A stretch of 58,161 nucleotides of DNA, taken from positions 1 to 58,161 of the forward strand of contig JAISZL010000083.1 in the NCBI GenBank assembly GCA_031269245.1. The letters run 5' to 3'. Below, one piece after another: positions 53,836 through 58,161 of this stretch. This stretch comes from Synergistaceae bacterium (GTDB lineage: Bacteria; Synergistota; Synergistia; Synergistales; Synergistaceae). The translations under genes were made by a program, and so were the position numbers. Every line of letters starts with the position of its first letter. Within the stretch, counting starts at the first letter, position 1. A model generated the notes under the pieces. The model was not told the origin of the DNA and did not search any database. It was given only the letters and a program-made list of their open reading frames with translations.

Positions 53836-54327
53836 TTATTGGTTGTGCGGCGGCTCGTAGTTCGTCCCCATCAATTTTTTCCAGTCGACGTTTTCGTCGA
53901 GCAAGTTCGGACAAGTCGAGTCCGGGTAGAACCAATGTCTTCCGAGCCCCATCAGGACCTGCCACCAGTCGTGGACGTCGGGCGGGATCATCTGCCCCTC
54001 CGGGCCTATCCGCCGGAGCTCCCTGTATATGAGCGCTATCATCTGGCTGTCGTCAAGGCACGCCGTCGTCTTCCCGTAGAACTCCATCATATAGAAGTAG
54101 GAACACGCGCCGAGCTGAAAGAGCACGTCCCTCCATTTCTCCGGCACCCTCGCCGTGCGCGCGAGGACGATGCTCTTCTTGGAGCCGGACGATTTATGGT
54201 TGACGACGAAGAGGATATGGTCGGCGTCAATGTGCCGGAGCTCCTCGTATTTCTTGATGAGCGAGTCCGCTAGCGGTCTGATGCGGGAATTGCATATTTC
54301 AAAATCAAATTCGTGGCTCGGTTCCAT
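53836..54327 (-). CDS. Metallopeptidase-like protein lacking the catalytic histidines
   Basis: 163 residues. The overall pattern recalls the small putative phage-type metallopeptidase family (Pfam PF18894 type): RIRPLADSLIKKYEELRH near the start, a beta hairpin with ILFVVNHKSSGSKKSIVLARTAR, then MIALIYRELRRIG followed by VHDWWQVLMGLGRHWF. In active members the middle motif is H-E-L-x-H; here both histidines are arginine (R-E-L-R-R). If the family call is right this is a non-catalytic homologue. ATG 54327 has AAGGAG nine bases upstream; a TTG at 54351 is upstream of that Shine-Dalgarno. It is 56 bases before the alpha-2-macroglobulin gene in the same direction and may be co-transcribed with it. 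Confidence 0.65.
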   Translation of the reverse strand: MEPSHEFDFEICNSRIRPLADSLIKKYEELRHIDADHILFVVNHKSSGSKKSIVLARTARVPEKWRDVLFQLGACSYFYMMEFYGKTTACLDDSQMIALIYRELRRIGPEGQMIPPDVHDWWQVLMGLGRHWFYPDSTCPNLLDENVDWKKLMGTNYEPPHNQ

Positions 54328-54404
54328 GACACACAACTCCTTATTCTTCAATTGGGGAAACGCCGATCTACAGAGCCTGAAGGACCTCGCCTCCCCTTGA
54401 TTGA

Positions 54405-54434
54405 ATTATACAGCCTCCGTCCGCGGGCCTTCAA
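54405..54434 (-). promoter_or_regulatory. Likely promoter for the metallopeptidase-like/alpha-2-macroglobulin/pbpC unit
   Basis: On the minus strand TTGAAG (54434-54429), an 18-base spacer and TATAAT (54410-54405) lie about 80 bases before the ATG at 54327. Confidence 0.5.
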
Positions 54435-54489
54435 AAAGGCATAAAGGTCAAAAATGATCAAGCCTTGCGCACACATTCCAGAATCACCC

Positions 54490-54570
54490 TCGGGTGAAAA
54501 TAAACGCAAAAAGGGTCCAGGGAGCTGGTTCCCTGGCGGGTGCGGGCAGAGCCCGCGCTCTTGATCCCGC
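54490..54570. repeat. Family B intergenic repeat, copy 3
   Basis: TCGGGTGAAAATAAACGC, AAAGGGTCCAGGGAGCTGG and GCGGGCAGAGCCCGCG closely match the second half of the copy at 56150-56335. It contains two nested GC-rich hairpins (CCAGGGAGCTGGTTCCCTGG and CGGGCAGAGCCCG). Confidence 0.65.
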
Positions 54571-54577
54571 TCACGTC

Positions 54578-54622
54578 ACGCGAAGAGGGCGCCCCTCGGG
54601 GAGGGAGGCGCCCTCTTCGCGT
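54578..54622. terminator. Strong hairpin between convergent/divergent units near bioY
   Basis: ACGCGAAGAGGGCGCC (54578-54593) pairs perfectly, 16 of 16, with GGCGCCCTCTTCGCGT (54607-54622). Four T follow on the plus strand (AGTTTTC); there are none on the minus strand. It lies 22 bases past the bioY stop, so it probably ends or protects bioY mRNA, although the T-run faces the other way. Confidence 0.6.
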
Positions 54623-54644
54623 AGTTTTCTCGATCAATATGCTC

Positions 54645-55271
54645 CTAGCCGGGCGGTCTGGTTCTCCTGGAGAGTATGGAGGAGACGGCCACGACGGCGC
54701 CGATCTTGAGCAGGTCCGGCAGTATAAAGGGCAGGAGCCCCATCGTCACGGCTCCGTGGAGCCCTGTCGCGTGTCCCATGACGTAGTTGATGTTCAGGTA
54801 GAGCCCCAACACGCCTATCGCGTCGTAGACGGCCATGCCGGCGAGGCAGGAGACAGCGCGGGCCGCGAGTTCGGCCCTTGCCGCGCGTCCGAGGCGCTCC
54901 GCTTGTTGAACAGAGACCTCGAATATCCTCCCCGTCAGCCATGCCGCCGGTATGAAGCCTATGACGAAGCCGAACGACGGGGAGAGCACGGACTGGATTC
55001 CGCCGCCATTAGCGAAGACGGGCAGGCCGACGATCCCCAGCAGCATGTAGAGCGTCATGGCGGCAGCCCCGCGCCGTGCCCCGAGGAGCACGCCGGAGCC
55101 CAGCACCACCGCGGTCTGCAGGGTCATCGGTACCGGCCCGAACGGCAGCGGGACGCTAATCTTGCCGCCCGCGGCGGTGAGAACCGCGGCGAGCGACACG
55201 AGCGCCATGCCGCGCGTCGATATCCTGGAGCGCGGCATGACCCCCGGCTGAAATGGATCGAAACTCTTCAA
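54645..55271 (-). CDS. bioY: Biotin transporter BioY
   Basis: About 208 residues with six membrane segments. Family blocks are ALVSLAAVLTAAGGKISVPLPFGPVPMTLQT, LLGARRGAAAMTLYMLLGIVGLPVFANGGG and SPSFGFVIGFIPAAWLTGRI. BioY is the substrate-binding S component for biotin, working alone or with an ECF module, which is not in this window. The TTG at 55271 is chosen because GGGAGGGG lies about nine bases upstream; an ATG at 55238 is also possible. It is a single-gene unit flanked by family B repeats. Confidence 0.93.
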   Translation of the reverse strand: MKSFDPFQPGVMPRSRISTRGMALVSLAAVLTAAGGKISVPLPFGPVPMTLQTAVVLGSGVLLGARRGAAAMTLYMLLGIVGLPVFANGGGIQSVLSPSFGFVIGFIPAAWLTGRIFEVSVQQAERLGRAARAELAARAVSCLAGMAVYDAIGVLGLYLNINYVMGHATGLHGAVTMGLLPFILPDLLKIGAVVAVSSILSRRTRPPG

Positions 55272-55308
55272 CTTTACATCCCCTCCCGCGCACAAACGAT
55301 CTCGGCAA

Positions 55309-55363
55309 AACCGCGGGCTCTGCCCGCGCCCGGCAGGGAAACAGTTCCCCGCACCCTTTTTAC
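55309..55363. repeat. Family B intergenic repeat, copy 4
   Basis: AAACCGCGGGCTCTGCCCGC, CGGCAGGGAAACAGTTCCCC and GCACCCTTTTT match the first half of the copy that begins 70 bases downstream, so two units stand in tandem. Confidence 0.65.
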
Positions 55364-55378
55364 ATATTTTGATTATAC

Positions 55379-55507
55379 CTCAAACCGCGGGCTCTGCCCT
55401 CGCCCGGCAGGGAACCAGTTCCCCGCGCCCTTTCGGGGTCAAGGGGACCGGTCCCCTTGCGGGGTTCGGGGCGGAGCCCTGAGGTCTTGCCCGTGGTTCG
55501 AGGCTCA
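55379..55507. repeat. Family B intergenic repeat, copy 5 (long unit)
   Basis: Runs from CCTCAAACCGCGGGCTCTGC through GGGAACCAGTTCCCC, AAGGGGACCGGTCCCCTT and GCGGGGTTCGGGGCGGAGCC to GTGGTTCGAGGCTCAA. At least three perfect hairpins are nested in it. This is the most complete copy and defines the family ends. Confidence 0.7.
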
Positions 55508-55660
55508 AAATGAGCTAAAAGGCGTTGACTTTATTTGATCAATTTATCCCGGATGACGATGAGCGGGTTGTAGTTTGCCCGGCCCGAGCCCACTATATAG
55601 AGCAGAGGGAGGGGCCCATCCCTCGCCAGCACGAGACTGAGTATGAGGAGGAGTTTAGAA

Positions 55661-55879
55661 ATGGCGGCACTAAGCGAGTTGTCAGGCAAACTGGTATTCA
55701 AGATGAACACCGGAGAGGTCCGAGACGGCAGGACGGTCTACCGCGGCCTCTCCATCGGAGGAGTGAAGAGTTCCTCTCCGGCGGACGACCTCGCGGCGAT
55801 CCTGGACGTGGTGGAGGATCTCGTCCAGTTCCCGGTGGAGCAGACGTCCTTGACCAGGGTCGATCTGCTCAGCCGTTAA
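55661..55879 (+). CDS. DUF1659-like small protein
   Basis: 72 residues (MAALSELSGKLVFKMNTGEV ... LTRVDLLSR). Size, the K-L-x-F/Y-x-x-x-x-G start and the neighbouring DUF2922 gene fit the DUF1659 family, small beta-type proteins of unknown role common in Firmicutes. The ATG at 55661 is supported by GAGGAGGAG seven bases upstream; earlier in-frame starts lie before that Shine-Dalgarno. It is the first gene of a five-gene run that ends with a sigma factor. Confidence 0.78.
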   Translation: MAALSELSGKLVFKMNTGEVRDGRTVYRGLSIGGVKSSSPADDLAAILDVVEDLVQFPVEQTSLTRVDLLSR

Positions 55880-55926
55880 ACGGGTACGGCGGCTGTACAC
55901 CTTATTATATTGAGGAGGAGAAAATC

Positions 55927-56136
55927 ATGAGCGCAAACACTGTTCTCAGCATGAAGTTCGAGACGGCGGCCGGGAAGAGCGCCATCGTCAACATCCAGCC
56001 GTGCAAGCCCGACGTCACGGAGACCGTTGTGTCATCGGCGATGGACGCCATGATCGCGAGCGGCGTGTTCGTCAAGGACTTCAGCGGCAAGCTCGGCGCG
56101 AGCCTGGTGGAGCGGACCGTCACGGAGCTGTTCTAG
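55927..56136 (+). CDS. DUF2922-like small protein
   Basis: 69 residues (MSANTVLSMKFETAAGKSAI ... VERTVTELF). The pattern of a short first strand (L-x-M-x-F-x-T-x-x-G-K), a central helix (VVSSAMDAMIASGVF) and a terminal A/Val-x-x-T-x-x-E-L-F fits DUF2922. DUF1659 and DUF2922 genes are usually side by side, as here (47 bases apart). The role is unknown. GAGGAGAAA precedes the ATG. A longer frame starting at 55525 merges unrelated upstream sequence and is rejected. Confidence 0.78.
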   Translation: MSANTVLSMKFETAAGKSAIVNIQPCKPDVTETVVSSAMDAMIASGVFVKDFSGKLGASLVERTVTELF

Positions 56137-56149
56137 CGCCGGCATCCCT

Positions 56150-56335
56150 GGGGGAGCGGGGGCCCCAAACTACAGGCAAAACCTTGGGGCTCCCGCCCCA
56201 AACCCCGCAAGGGGACCAGTCCCCTTGACCCCGTTTGTTTTTTGTCTTCACCCTCGGGGTGAAGACAAAAAAACGAAAGGGTCCGGGGAGCTAGTTCCCT
56301 GGCGGGCGCGGGCGGAGCCCGCGGTTTTCAGATAA
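56150..56335. repeat. Family B intergenic repeat, copy 6 (two inverted units)
   Basis: The first half (CTACAGGCAAAACCTTGGGG, CCCCGCAAGGGGACCAGTCC) is an inverted unit, the second half (AAAGGGTCCGGGGAGCTAG, GGCGGGCGCGGGCGGAGCCC) a direct one. Between them TTTTTTGTCTTCACCC (56238-56253) pairs perfectly with GGGTGAAGACAAAAAA (56257-56272) around a three-base loop. It lies inside the small-protein operon, between the DUF2922 and YvrJ genes. Confidence 0.7.
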
Positions 56336-56356
56336 GCGGTTGGAGGTGAGTGCTCA

Positions 56357-56521
56357 ATGGAGGATTTCATGGCTGGGGCGCTGCAGGGGGTCTTTTCCGT
56401 CGCGGTCGCCGGATACCTGCTCGTCAGGATGGAGGACAGGCTGGACAAACTGACCACCGCCATAGCGCGCCTGGAATCGGCCATAGATGGCGTGTTCAAA
56501 AGGGGTGGAGACGCGCGGTAA
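56357..56521 (+). CDS. YvrJ family small membrane-associated protein
   Basis: 54 residues, too short for most gene finders. An N-terminal hydrophobic helix (about residues 3-23, FMAGALQGVFSVAVAGYLLV) is followed by RMEDRLDKLTTAIARLE, which matches the YvrJ family pattern (Y-L-L-x-R-M-E-x-x-L). In B. subtilis yvrJ lies next to the sigma-O genes sigO and rsoA. Here too a sigma-factor gene is two genes downstream. GGAGGTGAG precedes the ATG. Its stop TAA overlaps the first codon (GTA) of the M15 peptidase gene. Confidence 0.8.
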   Translation: MEDFMAGALQGVFSVAVAGYLLVRMEDRLDKLTTAIARLESAIDGVFKRGGDAR

Positions 56522-56856
56522 GGAACGACGTCAGGGTATCTCCGCACTTCAAGCTCAGGGAGTTCGAGTGCCGCTGCTGCGGGGCGGTCATGATCTCGGC
56601 TCTGCTGCTCGACAGGCTGGAGGCGCTGCGGGCCGCTTTCGGCCGCCCGCTGGTGATAACGAGCGGCTACCGATGCGCGGAGCACAACGCGCGGGTCGGA
56701 GGCGCCGCCGGGAGCCTCCACCTCACCGGGCGGGCCGCCGATGTCAGGGCGGATGCCGCGGATCAGCTCCAGTTGAAGCGGTTGGCCTGTGATTTGGAAT
56801 TTCAAGAAGTGATTTGCGGGAACAAAAAACATTATATCCACCTAGCGCTTCGTTAG
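56518..56856 (+). CDS. Peptidase M15-type (M15_3, D-Ala-D-Ala carboxypeptidase-like) with a non-canonical start
   Basis: 112 residues beginning VRNDVRVSPHFKLREFECRC. Marks of the M15_3 family are the LREFEC start, ITSGYRCAEHN, the zinc-ligand block GSLHLTGRAADV (H and D) and the C-terminal HYIHLAL. Such enzymes cut peptidoglycan stem peptides, and many are phage-like endolysins. There is no ATG, GTG or TTG at the domain start. GGTGGAG (56504-56510) is seven bases before a GTA codon at 56518, which would overlap the YvrJ stop as GTAA. The only upstream NTG in frame is a GTG at 56350, which would run through yvrJ. The true start is therefore unresolved. Confidence 0.75.
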   Translation, partial: VRNDVRVSPHFKLREFECRCCGAVMISALLLDRLEALRAAFGRPLVITSGYRCAEHNARVGGAAGSLHLTGRAADVRADAADQLQLKRLACDLEFQEVICGNKKHYIHLALR

Positions 56857-56942
56857 TCGCCTGTGATAGTCTTGTCCGGTCAGGCGCCTGACAATAAATC
56901 GGTCTTTTCGTTGAAAATCCATAAAGAATAGGGTGAGCTTGA

Positions 56943-57506
56943 TTGAGTATGACGTGCGGGCGCGTGTGTTGCGCGGATGACGATGGGGATGATTGGATGG
57001 GCGACGGGGATATGCTCGATTTGGTGACGGCATACGAGCCGCTCGTGGCAAAGATGGCCTTCAAGTACGGGGGCAGGGGAGCGGAGGTCGAGGATTTGAG
57101 GCAGGTGAGCTATATGGCGTTGCTGGTGCTGGCCCGGAGGGTATCGAGGAAGAGGCTTGGCCTGGCGCTGTCGAACTTCGTCCCGGGCATGGTGCGCGAC
57201 GCCGCGGCTAAGATGAGGTACAGGGGCTGTGAGGTGCGGATGACGTGCGATGACGACGGCGACGAGGGCGGCGACCCGCTCGAAACGCTGGCGGCGGAGG
57301 ATCGGACGGCGGCGGAGGACCGGGATCGAGTTGAGCTGATGGACGCCCTGGAGCGCCTGCTCACCCCGTCGGACCTGGAGATAGCCGAGAAGCTGATGCG
57401 GGGCTTCACGCAGGGCGAGATAGCCGCCGAGATGGGCGTCTCACAGCAGGCGATCTCAAAGCGCGTGCAACGGATAAGGTTACTCGCGAGCAGCCTGAGG
57501 AATTAA
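56943..57506 (+). CDS. Small sigma-70 family sigma factor
   Basis: 187 residues. A region 2-like part (about 22-100, LDLVTAYEPLVAKMAFKYGG ... FVPGMVRDAAAKMRYRG), a highly acidic linker (about 102-125), and a region 4-like helix-turn-helix (about 140-180, LTPSDLEIAEKLMRGFTQGE, IAAEMGVSQQAISKRVQRIR) are visible. The shape recalls group 4/phage-like sigma factors rather than the housekeeping type. TTG at 56943 follows GGGTGAG; an ATG at 56997 would give a shorter protein starting MGDGDMLDLV. Linkage with YvrJ, DUF1659 and DUF2922 suggests it controls this module and perhaps the exported protein downstream. Confidence 0.8.
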   Translation: MSMTCGRVCCADDDGDDWMGDGDMLDLVTAYEPLVAKMAFKYGGRGAEVEDLRQVSYMALLVLARRVSRKRLGLALSNFVPGMVRDAAAKMRYRGCEVRMTCDDDGDEGGDPLETLAAEDRTAAEDRDRVELMDALERLLTPSDLEIAEKLMRGFTQGEIAAEMGVSQQAISKRVQRIRLLASSLRN

Positions 57507-57512
57507 TCGCTA

Positions 57513-57539
57513 GGGGGGGGCGGCCTCGGCCGTCCCCCC
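57513..57539 (+). terminator. GC-rich hairpin after the sigma-factor gene
   Basis: An eight-G run and GGCC pair with GGCC and a six-C run. No T-tract follows, so it may be a weak or factor-assisted terminator. Confidence 0.45.
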
Positions 57540-57580
57540 GTCTCCCAGCGCCGTCAGTCACCGCCCTCGATTACCGCGGA

Positions 57581-57632
57581 AGATCCCGGGCGAGGCCCGA
57601 GCTCGGCGGGAAGCAAGCTCCCCGCCCTCTAT
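57581..57632. repeat. Family B intergenic repeat, copy 7 (remnant)
   Basis: GGCGAGGCCCGAGCTCGGCG, GGGAAGCAAGCTCCCCGCCC resembles the GGGAAcnAGTTCCCCGC stem of the other copies. Confidence 0.4.
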
Positions 57633-57814
57633 ATCATAAATTTTCTTTCACCCGAACCGCCCTTATGTCCCGTTCATTCAACCCGGTTATATCAAGTTTT
57701 CGGGCTCCTCGGCTCTTTGCACGGCGGAGTCCGCGCCGCGCGTTCGAGCTTAATTTTTTCGCGTAATTTCGATGCGCGTTCGTCATTTTGGGGCGGTTTC
57801 TCGCATTATGCTTT

Positions 57815-57844
57815 TTGTAGCCGAGATACTTTATCGGCTATATT
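57815..57844 (+). promoter_or_regulatory. Promoter candidate with internal inverted repeat, upstream of the exported protein
   Basis: TTGTAG (57815-57820), an 18-base spacer and TATATT (57839-57844). The inverted repeat TAGCCGA (57818-57824) / TCGGCTA (57834-57840) fills the spacer, as an operator would. Confidence 0.45.
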
Positions 57845-58118
57845 TGATGTGTCTGAAGCGTATTGAGAAATCTTGAGGATTACGTGTTTGATTTGGCGTC
57901 GCTGCCGGCAAAATACGGTTTTTTATTGGCGTAAATCGCGTTATCCTGCTGCAATGCGCGAATCTATCTTGGGAAGGGGTTGATGCCGTGCCGGGAAGCC
58001 GTTGAAATTTGTCGTGTTGGGCATGTGGTCTTGAGTGGGAAGGGCATCGGCGGATGATTCCGCTCCCTCGCGAGTGACCTGGGGGAAGTCAATATTAATT
58101 TTTTAGGAGGTTTTTAAG

Positions 58119-58161
58119 ATGAAGGGTTCGAGTAAGATACTGGCGGCCATCCTGGCCGTAG
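58119..58161 (+). CDS. N-terminus of an exported protein (signal peptide only)
   Basis: The frame starts ATG at 58119 with AGGAGG eight bases upstream and reads MKGSSKILAAILAV before the window ends. A basic N-region followed by a hydrophobic core is the beginning of a Sec signal peptide. Similar starts are common in S-layer and porin-like proteins of diderm anaerobes; nothing in the 14 residues proves this. The long leader and strong Shine-Dalgarno suggest a highly expressed surface protein. Confidence 0.65.
   Translation, partial: MKGSSKILAAILAV

Larger units (their letters stand above)
57507..58118. other. Long spacer between the sigma-factor gene and the next exported protein
   Basis: 612 bases without a credible gene. 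It starts with a G-run/C-run hairpin (57513-57539), then a family B remnant (57581-57632), then AT-richer DNA with a promoter candidate near 57815-57844. That leaves a possible leader of about 265 bases before the ATG at 58119. No riboswitch class is recognised. Confidence 0.6.

Noticed and set aside
55525-56136. A 203-codon open frame covering both small-protein genes
   Set aside because: Its first two thirds have Arg/Gly-rich out-of-frame composition. The separate DUF1659 and DUF2922 frames each have a good ribosome site.
56350-56517. M15 peptidase starting at GTG 56350
   Set aside because: The added 56 residues read through yvrJ in another frame, are Gly/Arg/His-rich, and have no homology to M15 N-termini; kept only as a formal alternative.

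Overview
This 58 kb window reads as chromosomal DNA of a high-GC, Gram-negative anaerobe, most probably a member of Synergistota. That is inferred from the gene mix, not from a marker-gene tree. A FapR-controlled fatty-acid operon with FabK and a CdaA-CdaR-GlmM cluster (both common in Firmicutes-type lineages) sit together with a V-type ATPase and envelope genes of a diderm: a long AsmA/TamB-like protein, PBP1C and a bacterial alpha-2-macroglobulin. I saw no tRNA, rRNA, CRISPR array, transposase or prophage.

Layout. 1-2142 (-): end of a surface-glycan locus (DegT aminotransferase, PglC-like sugar-phosphate transferase, truncated PglD-like acetyltransferase). 2318-5640 (+): an exported protein of unknown function, oligoendopeptidase F, and a small BFD-like [2Fe-2S] protein. 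5775-9278 (-): cdaA-cdaR-glmM, c-di-AMP synthesis coupled to cell-wall precursor synthesis. 9412-17245 (-): dnaX-dnaE-pyk-nfo. 17479-26158 (+): one fatty-acid/phospholipid operon (fapR-plsX-fabH-fabK-fabD-fabG-acpP-fabF-rnc plus an exported protein), with a textbook promoter overlapped by a FapR operator. 26268-35836 (-): a zinc-ribbon membrane protein and a nine-gene V-type ATPase operon in the order D-G/H-C-I-K-F-E-A-B. 36006-38797 (+): a CobT-like protein with a BtuC/BtuD-type ABC transporter. 38902-42540 (-): the AsmA/TamB-like giant. 42895-45708 (+): parA-parB-HIT-yigZ. 45961-54327 (-): pbpC, alpha-2-macroglobulin and a metallopeptidase-like protein lacking its catalytic histidines. 54645-55271 (-): bioY. 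55661-57506 (+): DUF1659, DUF2922, YvrJ, an M15 peptidase and a small sigma factor. 58119-end (+): start of an exported protein.

A perfect parS site (45764-45779) and a second with the full 14-bp core (45813-45828) lie about 1.2 kb downstream of parB, and a degenerate one lies at 26170. This suggests an origin-proximal region.

Two families of intergenic repeats run through the window. Family A (ends like ATACCAATTC / GAATTGGTAT) often starts exactly at the stop codon of a neighbouring gene. One copy lies in frame inside pbpC and encodes about 20 residues. Family B (GC-rich hairpin units) clusters around bioY and the sigma-factor module. Two genes, the DegT aminotransferase and the M15 peptidase, have a well-placed Shine-Dalgarno followed by ATA or GTA where family alignments expect the start codon.
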